NCBI RefSeq assembly: GCF_002104995.1
Contig: NW_024468406.1
Location: forward strand, 1-24,086
DNA: 24,086 nucleotides
Origin: Linderina pennispora
Lineage: Eukaryota > Kickxellomycota > Kickxellomycetes > Kickxellales > Kickxellaceae
Direction of reading: 5' to 3'
Below, piece after piece: positions 1 to 9,079 of the stretch (position 1 is its first letter; the number at the start of each line of letters is the position of its first letter). The position numbers and the translations under genes were made by a program. Below the pieces are notes generated by a model that did not search any database, was not told the origin of the DNA, and saw only the letters and a program-made list of their open reading frames with translations.

Positions 1-120
1 CGTGCCTTTTATTTTTCCGCTTGTGAGGCGGATTGATAGCTGCAACACATATCCACTGTAGGGCCTGCTACCATGCTAACAGAGACGGCCGCATCAGCCG
101 TGAAACATTACTAACTCTTA

Positions 121-573
121 TTGCCTGTAGGCGCCTCGGCATACGCCTGTCTATATGGATCTACCCGGAATTGGCTATTTACTGACACAGCCGCGTTGTG
201 GATCTTTTCTCTTTCCCCTCAGTATTAAAGCCACCATTAATAATTGTTTTTTAATACACATCTATACTCCCAACAAATCAGCTCGCTGGCGTGCCTACTC
301 CATGCTGTCTATGATAAGCGACCAGCCTATCTGAAGCTCTCTTGGACGCCAGATGACAGACTTCCAGAGGGCCCTGTTTATAAACAGCTTCAGGCCAAGA
401 CTGTTCCATGCATACCTGCAATAGTCAAGAGTGATTCTCTAGCCCATGATGTCAGCTTTGGATATCAGCTGGAGTATTTTCTAATCCAGGACTGCGGTAT
501 ACCAATTGCTGAATACCTTGGCGTTAAAGTATCATATGGATTATTAAAATACTATGAAGAGAACAGGAAATGA
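121..573 (+). pseudogene. FunK1-like fungal protein kinase relic (N-lobe part)
   Basis: One reading frame carries recognisable pieces of the fungal-specific FunK1 kinase family (Pkinase_fungal). The first is a stretch with YGSTRNWLFTDTAALW at 154-201. After it come LKLSWTPDDRLPEGPVY, with the likely N-lobe Lys and Glu, and a hinge-like LEYFLIQDCG near 475-505. The same frame has TAA stops at 112-114, 226-228, 238-240 and 241-243. It ends with TGA at 571-573, before any catalytic HRD or DFG motif. The copy is therefore interrupted and truncated at both ends. The family call comes from motif resemblance recalled without a search. Base composition is AT-richer than in the housekeeping block, as in the neighbouring decayed genes. 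It is probably non-functional. Confidence 0.5.
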
Positions 574-899
574 GACATCGACTGCTGCATGGTGTCCTTA
601 AAACCTCTTACCGCTCAGATATAGTGCTGTATTAAAACTGGGATACCAGGCAACGATAGAGCACATTCTAAACTCTCAGGTGAAGTAGCCATAGGTTTGC
701 TCTGGAGACTAGCTCACGTTAATTCGTGTTGAGTTTGACTGATATCTCCTTGCTAGCGCTGATGTCTTCAAGGGTGTGGCAACAGCATGCGAAAGACCAA
801 CAGCGAAATACGCAATATCATATAGAGGATATGAGTGTATGATAAAGAATGTAATGATGCCTTCACCTCGCCCAGATAATATTTGAAAATGCAGTCGTC
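574..899. other. Non-coding stretch beside the relics, contains decayed repeat unit A
   Basis: No gene is supported here. The stretch separates the kinase relic from the 3' end of the minus-strand F-box/LRR pseudogene. It holds one unit of a decayed direct repeat (604-684). The open frame on the minus strand at 709-903 has no recognisable domain and may be degenerate 3' sequence of the pseudogene. Confidence 0.5.
604..684 (+). repeat. Decayed direct repeat, unit A
   Basis: This 81-bp unit resembles 3149-3230 in the same orientation. Both share GCTCAGATATAG near the start, the core ACTGG(G/T)ATACCA(G/A)GCA(A/G)CGAT(A/G)GAGCAC, and AAACTCTC near the end. Identity by eye is roughly 75-80%. No coding capacity is apparent. 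It is probably a remnant of a family sequence copied more than once in this flank. Confidence 0.6.
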
Positions 900-2921
900 T
901 CAAGAGCTGGTGTAAGGAATTCCAAAATTATGATAAAGCCATCCTCTTTTTGGACGGTATCCAACGACTTGAAGCGCCCGTTTCGTTTGATTCCGAGAGA
1001 TAGTGTGTGTAGAGAGTGCAGTTATTGCGAAAGTCATCATATCCTCTGGGACAGCCAGTTTGAGAAGAGAGGGCAATCCAGACACCAAAGTAACACATTG
1101 CGTCAAGAGATGGAATCGATGGTATATCCACGATGCTTGAGAAAAGAATGACCTGAGTAAGGGTGCTATTCCAGATTTGCACTGATTCGGTATTCTCTAT
1201 ACAATGTCCAGTGTAGTATATGGCTCCAACAATGAGCCAGCGCAGACGAGGAAGTTGAGGGAGAATGTGAATGAGATCAGAAAGATAAACAGGGAACCGA
1301 AGATACAGCTTTTCTAATTTCGTCCACAGAATCGTATTGGGGAGTGTGACTGGTAAACTTGTCTGAATATGTAGTTCGGCAGTGGAAGTAGAAAATGGTT
1401 TGCTGAAAAGATTCCTTTGCAATAGACCCTGCAGCTTCGTCATGCGCGTTGTCCTTCCGGCCTAAGATGAAAATTGTTTGAGGTTACGAGCTATTAAGTT
1501 TGGTCGGGCTGTAGCACCCAAGTAAAGAATATATTGGAGAAAGGAGACAGACCAAGGTAGTCTTAGAGAGATTAATAGGGAGTTGGCGAAAAAAAGGAAG
1601 CAAAAGAGACCAGACCAAAGACTGGACCGATTCGAGAATAAAAAAGGAAAGAATAGGAAAAGGGTGAGGAGAAGTAATCTAATTTTCTGATAAAAATAAC
1701 TAGAACCGGAACATTTCTGAAGATAGAAACTGCAGAGTGTTGGAATTTATCAACTATACTAAGGATAGTACCATTTTCTATTGGTGCGTCTTTGAATAAA
1801 GTGAGGGCGCTGGGATCATTGAATGGATAGTAATCTAAACGTAACTCCTTCAACTTTGGAAATGATATAGGCGAGAAATATGTATGCGACTCTTCTGAGG
1901 ACCCAATTATTTTTGGGTCATGATAGATTGCAAGCTCTGTGAGATTTTCGAAGATAACCGATCCAGGCAGACTGCCTCTAAAGATATGCCATGAATGTGC
2001 GATATCAGAATAAAATAGGGTTAAGATCTCAAGTGAAGGTGCGAATATCTTAGGTAGATGCTCGGCACTCTCGCTGCTGATGTGCAGATCCAACCTAGTG
2101 AGGTATGAAGAAAAGTATGTGTTGTCTAATTCTGAAAGCACAAAATTTGATAAAATTATTGTTTGTAGCCGAGGTAGGTAAAAGTTTAGCATATCACCAA
2201 GTGGAAATACTGGCAGATTCTTCACTGGATACATAAATGCTCTATGAGTCAGATGCTTCCCATGAGGAATGTGAGTTATGAAATATTGTGAGGTTTGCGA
2301 TAGTCGTTCTCTGACATCATCAGTTATAGGAGGTTTGGTGTCTGAATCCTGCTTTGCCGCCTGCGGATCCTCAATAAAACATATTTTCTCCAATCTAAGC
2401 CACTCGACAGTGCTAAATCCAAAAACTCCAAGGATATCTCCAAGAGACGAATAGTCGATGATACAGCCTCGAGATGAGATAATCAGCCTTTGAGTGTAGT
2501 GACTATTCTTTGATCTCACAATATGTGGGATGTTGGTTCTCCATAGAATAGGGTGTGGTGATGAGACTGTGAGATGCATGCCTCTGGATGCGAGCTGATT
2601 GGAATCAGAGGTGTTGCCATACAGGCGTACCTGGCCAGCAGTTGGCTCACGGCACAAAATAATCGCGGTAGTATAGATACTCTGCTTTATAGTGTCTCTC
2701 CAGCGTTGGCAAACTTGGTTTAGCTGGAGGAATGAAATATAGATATCGACATCATCAGGAGTACCCAGCCAAAAAGTGGTATCATATATGGCGACAATTC
2801 GCTTAAGAATTTATGGTTTCAGTGTAGCCCAGTGCGCCATTTGAGAAATAGGTGTTTGCGAGGTGGAGTGAAGGAGAGATGGAGTTTCTGTTAACAATAG
2901 CTGACAACCTACACTTGTCAT
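900..2921 (-). pseudogene. F-box/LRR-like multigene family member, broken (left copy)
   Basis: This is a near-identical paralogue of the gene at the right end of the window, in opposite orientation. From the ATG at 2840 it encodes MAHWATLKP, then a TAA at 2813-2811 where the right copy has TAC (Tyr, codon 10). An in-frame upstream ATG at 2921 does not avoid this stop. Downstream the frame is open to 1572 with F-box-like LNQVCQRWRD followed by leucine-rich beta/alpha-type sequence. More family sequence lies in another frame at 928-1443 (TKLQGLLQRNLF, LEKLYLRFPVYLSDLIHILPQL). A third frame at 900-1106 continues with LVSGLPSLLKLAVPED. The gene thus has one nonsense mutation and at least two frame breaks. 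The segment 1444-1700 is T-rich on the coding strand and could include a degraded intron, with a TCTTAG acceptor-like site near 1465. If functional, F-box proteins act as SCF ubiquitin-ligase adaptors; that role is only family knowledge. Confidence 0.65.
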
Positions 2922-3143
2922 GCGCATGTCAATCCTTGTCCACATTTCCCTAATCCTACTCCATCATCCACAATACTTAGCTTCAAGTGTTTACACGGGT
3001 CGCATAAATCTAATCTCGCTGCGGAAAGAAAAGGCGCATATACACGCTATGTGTTTCTGAAGGATAAGATGGGATGTAGCATTTCAAACCCGAAGGGAGT
3101 AGAAAGAAGTGTAAAAACCACGAGTGTTTCCTGGCATCCCTTC
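1847..3143. repeat. Large inverted repeat, left arm
   Basis: The reverse complement of this arm matches 22606-23902 over the promoter region and first ~370 codons of the F-box-like gene. Both arms measure about 1297 bp. Long stretches are almost identical, for example the region encoding WLRLEKICFIEDPQAAKQD; overall identity looks near 90% by eye. The match begins at GAAGGGATG (inner edge) and stops after CCAAAGTTGAAGG (outer edge). Confidence 0.9.
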
Positions 3144-3595
3144 TCAAGCCTCATTGCTGCTCAGATATAGAGAGGCTGCGAAACTGGTATACCAAGCAGC
3201 GATGGAGCACGCCTTAAACTCTCCGATGAACCGGCTACCGGTTATACTGGTGAGAAATTCCTGCTAGATTCTGTAAAGTCAACTGGCAATAAAATATCAA
3301 CACTGATGGTCCCGTGAAGCTGATACTGGGATCTTCTATACAACACTGTCTTAGCGGCTCTGATCTCCACCCACAGATCAGATCAGTTGATCTTTCGGAT
3401 ATGACACTAAGCTGAGTTGCTCCAGGTCCATGTGGTTATCGCGCCACCAGTGCCTTTTGCATTTTGCGTTTCTTCTCCCCCTTCAGCTTCACGACACTTG
3501 CTTTTACTTGCCTAACCTCCGGGTTCACTGGGTTCCTTGCCTTCACCTCTCTTTCTTTTGCTAAGCGGATAAACCGAGCCAGACGTAATACAACA
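3144..3595. other. Intergenic: decayed repeat unit B and MGR2 upstream region
   Basis: Repeat unit B starts only a few bases inside the left inverted-repeat arm. The rest is the presumed promoter and leader of the MGR2-like gene. A GATCAGATCAGTTGATC motif with internal dyad symmetry lies at about 3377-3393. An upstream in-frame ATG (3464) would add about 44 Phe/Thr-rich residues to MGR2. The conserved family start is 3596, so that extension is not accepted. Confidence 0.5.
3149..3230 (+). repeat. Decayed direct repeat, unit B
   Basis: This is the 82-bp partner of the unit at 604-684, in direct orientation, about 2.5 kb away. It starts 6 bp from the inner edge of the left inverted-repeat arm. 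The two units therefore bracket the F-box/LRR pseudogene. Confidence 0.6.
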
Positions 3596-3931
3596 ATGTC
3601 GCACTACGAGCCGTCGCTGTGGGACAAGGCCAAGATGGGCCTGCTCATGGGTGGATCAGTCGGAGCCTGCCTTGGCTGCCTTATCGGATTCTACACGACC
3701 ATGAAGGTCGGCCCGGGACCGCGCGGATACCTGGGCACGATCGGCCAGTATGCCCTGGGATCAGGAGCCTCGTTCGGGTTCTTCATGATGATCGGAAGCT
3801 GCATTCGGTCCGACGATGACCGCCGGCTGACTGCCGAAGACCGCGCGACGCTGCGTGCTGGCATGGAGCGGTGGAAGACGCAGGCGCCGCGCCCAGCTGC
3901 ATACTACCTGGGCAGCTCTGGCCGTGTCTAG
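3596..3931 (+). CDS. MGR2: Mitochondrial inner-membrane protein Mgr2/ROMO1-like
   Basis: The 111-residue product reads through without a break. Mgr2 is the lateral gatekeeper subunit of the TIM23 presequence translocase of the mitochondrial inner membrane; ROMO1 is the animal counterpart. Family features visible are DKAKMGLLMGGSVG at residues 10-23, a first glycine-rich membrane hairpin helix (about 13-33), a short loop with PGPRGYLGTIG, and a second glycine-rich helix (about 53-67) ending in IGSCIR. The charged tail RLTAEDRATLRAGMERW matches the longer fungal form, and yeast Mgr2 is about the same size. The start is the ATG after TACAACA, where homology begins. No cleavable presequence is evident, as expected. 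HIS3 follows in the same direction 268 bp downstream. Confidence 0.88.
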   Translation: MSHYEPSLWDKAKMGLLMGGSVGACLGCLIGFYTTMKVGPGPRGYLGTIGQYALGSGASFGFFMMIGSCIRSDDDRRLTAEDRATLRAGMERWKTQAPRPAAYYLGSSGRV

Positions 3932-3963
3932 GATGAGAGCAGATTAGCACAAAACGTACATTA

Positions 3964-3969
3964 AATAAA
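3964..3969 (+). terminator. AATAAA polyadenylation signal candidate for MGR2
   Basis: An exact AATAAA lies 33 bp after the MGR2 stop codon in a short A/T-rich tract, which suits a 3'-end processing signal. Fungal signals are degenerate, so this rests on position only. Confidence 0.4.
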
Positions 3970-4076
3970 ATTAAATAAGCGGCCGCCGCGATTAACCCAC
4001 TGTTTACCCTTGGCTGTGGCGCACTCCGGAGAACGACAGCTCATCAACACAGCCTGCCAGGCTAGCAAAGAGGACA

Positions 4077-4083
4077 TGACTCA
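4077..4083 (+). promoter_or_regulatory. TGACTCA Gcn4/CPC1-type element upstream of HIS3
   Basis: A perfect TGACTCA lies 117 bp before the HIS3 ATG. This is the consensus site of Gcn4/CPC1 bZIP activators, which drive amino-acid biosynthesis genes, including HIS3, under starvation (established in yeast and Neurospora). Its place in front of a histidine gene supports general amino-acid control here. Confidence 0.7.
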
Positions 4084-4199
4084 CAACATGTGGATCGATC
4101 TTGAGATAAACCAGTAGCGAGAAAAAACTGAAGCCCAGGCTGGACCGCCTTTTTTTCTTCTCCAGCTATCTCGCGCACGACCTTTCTACTTTCAGAACC

Positions 4200-4806
4200 A
4201 TGTCACAGGAACGCACCGCCACTGTGTCTCGCAAGACCAATGAGACCGACATCCACATCACACTGGGAGATCGGGTCGCTGGACTCGGCAGCCGAGCAGG
4301 TCATCAACATCGACACAGGCATCGGCTTCCTGGACCACATGTACCATGCGCTGGCGAAGCACGGCAAATGGTCGCTGACGCTAAAGTGCACCGGCGACCT
4401 GCACATTGACGACCACCACACAGCCGAGGACACGGCCATCGCCCTTGGAATGGCATTCAAGCAGGCGCTGGGCGAGCCGCGCGGCATTCGGCGGTTTGGA
4501 CATGCGTACTGCCCGCTGGACGAAGCGCTTTCGCGCGCCGTGGTTGACATTTCGGGCCGGCCGCACGCGTCGATTGACTTGGGGCTGAAGCGCGAGATGA
4601 TTGGCACGCTGTCGTGCGAGATGATCCCGCACGTCTTGGAGTCGTTCGCTACGGCTGCTGGAATTACTCTGCACGTCGATGTGCTGAAGGGCTTCAACGA
4701 CCACCACCGTGCGGAGTCGGCATTCAAGGCGCTGGCAGTTGCGCTGCGCGAGGCTGTCGCGCGCACAGGATCGAACGATGTTCCTAGCACCAAGGGAGTC
4801 CTCTAG
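4200..4806 (+). CDS. HIS3: Imidazoleglycerol-phosphate dehydratase, one frame break
   Basis: The enzyme dehydrates imidazole glycerol phosphate to imidazole acetol phosphate in histidine synthesis (EC 4.2.1.19), in the cytosol. The sequence shows the N-terminal start [33 protein letters not shown], the Mn-binding [29 protein letters not shown], the second metal motif [16 protein letters not shown] and the near-invariant C-terminus VPSTKGVL. The N-terminal 22 codons lie in a different frame from the rest. Dropping one G from the GGG at 4265-4267 gives [21 protein letters not shown] and a 201-residue protein, close to the family length. Conserved residues are otherwise intact, so a sequence error is likelier than a pseudogene. 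A TGACTCA element precedes it. Confidence 0.93.
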
Positions 4807-5156
4807 AGAGCTAAGAGAAATGCGTCTAGAACAAACATGCTGCTGAAACAAGAATAGCCATTTGATATATATGGTGTACACTGAAATTGTGCATGTTTAA
4901 ATGTACGTCGGTTTGCATGTATAGTGCATATATTGGATGGACAAAGCTGAGTGACGGATTCATTGCACTACTTTGTTTTATTTCCTACTCTACATGCTTG
5001 TCAAGCCAGATTGCCGACCATGATTAGCTCTAGAAATCGAGAAGCCAGTCCACATGTTTTGTGATTTTCAATCCATATAGTAGATTAGTTCTATTTCTAG
5101 CAATGCCAAAGATGGCCAAGCGCGCTTTATCGGCACTGCAGCACAAGCCCGTAGAA
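4807..5156. other. Intergenic, no feature seen
   Basis: This AT-rich stretch holds the presumed 3' UTRs of HIS3 and of the small minus-strand ORF. I see no gene, RNA or repeat in it. Confidence 0.5.
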
Positions 5157-5322
5157 TTAAAAGGGCAGCCAGCAGCACTCCTCGGTGGAGGCGGGTTTGG
5201 AGACTGCGGGGGTTTCAGGAGTAGGGCCGTACTTCTGAATAGCGCTTTTCATTTTTTTAAAATCCGCACGTGTAGTGCTTGTGCTTCTTGAGACCACCGA
5301 ATGAATTGCGCTGGTTGCACAT
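5157..5322 (-). CDS. Unrecognised 54-residue ORF with CC near the C-terminus, one frame break
   Basis: I do not recognise this ORF. From an ATG at 5322 the frame gives MCNQRNSFGGLKKHKHYTCGF and then TAA. That stop sits in a TTTT-AAAAAAA tract (about 5243-5256 on the plus strand). Removing one base lets the frame continue in KKMKSAIQKYGPTPETPAVS, a Pro/Ser/Thr-rich linker, and an end of EECCWLPF before TAA at 5159-5157. Codons on both sides favour C or G in the third position (AAG CAC TAC ACG TGC; GCC TCC ACC GAG GAG), like the genuine genes here. That is why I list it although it is short and broken. It is basic at the N-terminus, with four Cys (residues 2, 19, 49 and 50). It shares a short divergent promoter with the phosphoesterase gene (97 bp between the ATGs). 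Without the correction, only a 31-residue ORF from 5252 remains. Confidence 0.4.
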
Positions 5323-5419
5323 ATTGGGAAGGGCAGAATGCATCTTTTGCCTTATCTTTCCCTCTCTCTCTAATCACCCTTTCTCCTCCTTTATACATTG
5401 ACAGTAAACAACTCCCCTC

Positions 5420-7739
5420 ATGGCCAGCGACACTCTGCGTATTCTACACTTCAATGACGTCTATCATGTGGCGGCCAGCGCCAAGGAGCCGGTTGGCGGC
5501 GCAGCGCGGTTCGGCCACCTGATGCACACGCTCCAGCAAAGCGACACGCCAACGCTAACGCTATTTTCAGGCGATGCGTACTTCCCCAGCCTCGAAAGCA
5601 GCATCTCCCGCGGCGAGCACATGCTCCCTGTACTGAACAGGCTGAAGATCGACGCGGCAGCCTTTGGCAACCACGAGTTCGACCAGGGCATCGAGGTCCT
5701 GGAGGGCCTGATCCAGCGCAACAACTTCCCCTGGGTGATCAGCAACCTGACCGACAAGGACACAGGCGGGCCGGCGGCCACGGGCAGCGTGACGCACTTG
5801 GTCAAAGAGGTAGGCGGAATGCGGGTAGGAATCATTGGCATTGTCGAGAAGGAATGGCTTGATACCTTGCCGTGTCTGCCGCCGACGTTCCAGTACCACG
5901 ATTTCATTGCCGAGGCACGGACAATGGCCGAGAAGCTGCGCGATAAGAGCGACCCGGAGATGGCCTGCGATCTGGTCATCTGTCTGTCGCATATGCGGCT
6001 GCCGAACGATATCAAGCTGGCGGATGCCTGCAAGGATGTTGTTGATCTGGTGCTGTCCGGCCACGACCACTTTTACTATCTGGGCTCGGGCATTGACTCG
6101 TTCCAGGACCCAAGCAAGGACCTGGTGCCGGAGGACAGTGATGACGTGCAGATGCTTGCCAGCTGGCAGAAGGAGCGCAGCCAGCTGGCCGAGGGCGAGG
6201 CAGGCAGGCGGGTGATCAAGAGCGGCACGGATTTCCGCGATCTGAGCGAAATCACGCTGACGCTGGCAAGGCCGGGCGCAGTGAGCAAGGTCGACGTTGT
6301 GCGTCACCGCGTCACAAGGCAGATCGAGGAGGAGAAGGAGATCAGCGAAATGGTGGACAAGATCGAGGCGCACCTCAGCAAGGCCATGGACAAGGTGGTT
6401 GGGTTCACGACCACAGCCTGGGATGCCCGCTCGACCGTCTGCCGCACGCAGGAAAGCAACATCGGCAGCCTTTCGGCCGACCTGATGCGGCTGTGCTACG
6501 CCGAGACCATTGGTGTGCAGATTGGGTTTTTGTGCGGCGGGGCGATCCGCTCCGACAAAGTGTACGAGACCGGGGAGGTCAAGCTGCGCGATATCATGGA
6601 GATCTTCCCGTTCGACGACCCGGTGGTGGTGGTCAGGCTGACCGGCGACCAGATCAGACGGGCGTTAGAGAACGGCGTCAGCAAGTGGCCGGCGCAGGAG
6701 GGCCGGTTTCCGCAGGTCAGCGGGCTCCGGTTCCAGTTTCGACCCGAGGAGGGCGCCCGGCGACCGCGTGGTGTCGATTATGATCACGGCGTCGGCCAAG
6801 GCTGCGGCAAGGGCCGGAAAGCTGGGGATTGCGAAGGACCAGGAGAAGGCCGAGCAGCTGGAGAGACGCACAAAGGATGTGCCGCCGCTGCACCGCGTGG
6901 CCATCAAGAACAGCGCCCTGTCGCGCGAGGACTCGGCCACCCCGCCGCAATCCAGGCGCAGCAGCGACGCGTGGGAGTCCGACACCGACGTGGATTCCGA
7001 GTACGGCGGCGAAGAAGACGAACTCTTGGATATGTCGGCCGAGTATATTGTGGCTACGCGCGACTACATGTACCAGGGGCATGACGGCTACGAGGCACTG
7101 AACGAGGGCGAGCTTCTGCTGGACGAAGAAAACGGAATCTCCTTCTCCAACCTCTACCGCCGGTTCTTCCACGGCCTGGCCGTCACCAATGCGCTCAAAT
7201 TCAAACTGCACGGCCATGCACAGAGCTGCTCGATTGCGCGCCACAAGAGCCTGCAGCCCGAGCAGGAGGAGCAGCCGGCCAAGCAGTCCGAGTGGAAGCG
7301 CCTGATTATCAAGCACGCGGATAACCTCCGGGCTCTGGCAAGAGAGCAGTCCAAGCAGGGGCTGGCCGGCACTATTGCCGAGATCGTGCAGAAATACCAC
7401 GACCGGCTGGCCGCCAAGGCACAGCTGCTCACGCACCGCCGCACTAATGTCGTCAAGGCGCTGCTGTCCAGTGCCGAGCGGCTGCCTAGCGACCAGCAGC
7501 CGCTAAGGGTGGCGCGCACGGCGCTGTTTGGCCATGAGGACACGAGCCGCGTGCCGCTGCCATGTCCCGACGACGAACGGGTACCGAGGAACGACGATCT
7601 CGATGGTCTGCTGCCCGGCGTGCCGATCAACCGCAAAGACACCAGGTCATATGCGTCCGAGGAGCTGATTGCGCAGTGGGCGGTTGTGTCGCCAATGGTG
7701 GATGGGCGGATCACCAACGTGTCGGATCTCAAGCCATAA
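5420..7739 (+). CDS. 5'-nucleotidase-family metallophosphoesterase, cytosolic type, one frame break
   Basis: The protein combines an N-terminal calcineurin-like phosphoesterase domain with a 5'-nucleotidase C-terminal domain. Metal-site motifs are HFNDVYH (residues 10-16), GDAYFPS (51-57), GNHEFDQG (83-90), SHMRLPND (190-197) and GHDH (214-217). The C-terminal domain has ESNIGSLSADLMR, CGGAIRSDKVYETGEV and FPFDDPVVVVRLTGDQIRRALENG. No signal peptide or GPI site is seen, so it is probably an intracellular hydrolase of nucleotides or related phosphate esters; the substrate is unknown. At the GGG of 6751-6753 the frame must lose one base, giving EEAPGDRVVSIMITASAK and about 772 residues, ending at 7739. 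The tail (about residues 480-772) has an acidic SDTDVDSEYGGEEDEL stretch, then the moderately conserved EYIVATRDYMYQGHDGYEAL. Confidence 0.87.
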
Positions 7740-7848
7740 GACCCCAAAGGGCATGTCTGGGCAGGTGGTGCAATTCCGCAGCCACCAAGCTAAAGCCGAT
7801 TCTTATTTCATTTTTCCATTACATTTATTCAGCAAGACAAAAAAAGCC

Positions 7849-9045
7849 ATGGGCCGGGCAGTACGAAACACGCGCATCCCAAGGCACAGCGTGACCTACA
7901 AGGCGCTGAACCAGTTCCGCAACACCACTGTGCACTTGATACACACGCACACGAAGCGCGGCTCCTACGACACCGCCAGCCGGCTGCTTCTGTCCACCAT
8001 CAACGGAGCACGCGCGCCCTTGCAGCGAATCTGGCAGCCCTTCCTGGACACACTCCGGCAGCAGCAGCCAGCACGGTCCCTGGCGCCGTACCTCGACCTG
8101 ATGCACACCGTCACGCACACGCAATGGCCACAGCTATGCATGTTTGAGCGCATATTCCTCGAGATTCTCGAGCTCGGGTCGATGCGGCGGGCATACGATA
8201 TTATGACTGTGTTTGTGCAGGAGGCCGGCAGCGGCAGCGCCATGGCCCATGCATTGTATGGGCTTCTGACCGTGAGCCTGCGCGAGGACGAGCTGCAACT
8301 GCGGACCAAGGTGAAGGGCGATCTGGAGCGAATCCAGGGCTGCCTACCGCTGGCCAAGGAGGATGTGTGGACCAGCACGAGGTTCACGCTGATGGACGCC
8401 GAGTCGCATCTGTTCAGGGCGCTCCAGATCGACCCTGACTGCGATTTCGTCAAGCCGGCGTATGTCCAGGTACTAGTGGCGCTGGGCAGGCAGGAGGATG
8501 CCGAGGCGTTTGTGGCAAAGTGGTTGGAGGATGACCAGAGCTTGCTGGCGCGCCGGGCGGCGATGGAGATGGACCAGGTAGGCTTGGAGAGCGCGCTGGA
8601 GTACATCCAGGCGGATCCGTTTGCTCTGTCGGCGGACAGATTCAGTGGGATCATCAAAGAGACCCTGCACAAGCCTGAGGATATCGACCAGGACGTTCTC
8701 AAGAGGATGATCCGGGTGGTCGTTGATGCTATTGATGTGGGCAACAGCCAGGACAAGTTTGCGTGGAAGTGCCTGGCAAGGCTCTTGGCGCACTTTTCGG
8801 CAACAGACCCATGCGAGCGCGACCGCGCTATAGACGGCGTGTGGGAGTGCTGGATGAGCACGCATCTGTGCTCGCACAGCTTTGTGTTTGGCAAGAAGCC
8901 GTCGCACATGCAGGTGTACAAGGCGGTGTGCCTGAATCACTTGTCGGATCTGTCGCCAGACCACCCAGCCCAGCTCCTGCTCTGCAACAGCAGCCTGTCC
9001 AGAAAGCAGCTAAGGTTTGCCAAGCAAAACTTGCAGGAGTTGTAG
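7849..9045 (+). CDS. Helical-repeat protein, possibly Pol I initiation factor TAF1A/Rrn11-like
   Basis: The product is 398 residues, read from the ATG in GCCATGGGC with no frame break. A longer in-frame ORF starts within the upstream gene and is not credible as the start. The protein is almost entirely alpha-helical in character, with TPR-like helix pairs: LHLI-type HTKRGSYDTASRLLLS near residues 26-44, LEILELGSMRRAYDIMTVF near 105-123, and AYVQVLVALGRQEDAEAFVAKWL near 205-227. The layout (basic N-terminus, helical repeats from near the start, Cys/His-containing C-terminal part with KKPSHMQVYKAVCLNHL) recalls the TAF1A/Rrn11 subunit of RNA polymerase I core/selectivity factor. That assignment is tentative. 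It follows the phosphoesterase gene by 109 bp and converges on the dynein gene with only 34 bp between stops. Confidence 0.4.
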   Translation: MGRAVRNTRIPRHSVTYKALNQFRNTTVHLIHTHTKRGSYDTASRLLLSTINGARAPLQRIWQPFLDTLRQQQPARSLAPYLDLMHTVTHTQWPQLCMFERIFLEILELGSMRRAYDIMTVFVQEAGSGSAMAHALYGLLTVSLREDELQLRTKVKGDLERIQGCLPLAKEDVWTSTRFTLMDAESHLFRALQIDPDCDFVKPAYVQVLVALGRQEDAEAFVAKWLEDDQSLLARRAAMEMDQVGLESALEYIQADPFALSADRFSGIIKETLHKPEDIDQDVLKRMIRVVVDAIDVGNSQDKFAWKCLARLLAHFSATDPCERDRAIDGVWECWMSTHLCSHSFVFGKKPSHMQVYKAVCLNHLSDLSPDHPAQLLLCNSSLSRKQLRFAKQNLQEL

Positions 9046-9079
9046 TATTTTTGTTCAACTAGAAACAGAGCCCTTTTTG

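Noticed and set aside
4265-4267. Programmed ribosomal frameshifting in HIS3 and the other broken genes
   Set aside because: The breaks occur in unrelated genes, in both directions and without a shared slippery site, which points to sequence errors.
5061-5291. A plus-strand 76-codon ORF
   Set aside because: It has no domain, poor codon bias, and overlaps the better-supported minus-strand small ORF.
5567-6373. Long antisense ORFs opposite the phosphoesterase (also 6717-7436)
   Set aside because: They mirror the GC-rich codon pattern of the sense gene and show no family motif, whereas the sense frame has all five metallophosphoesterase motifs.
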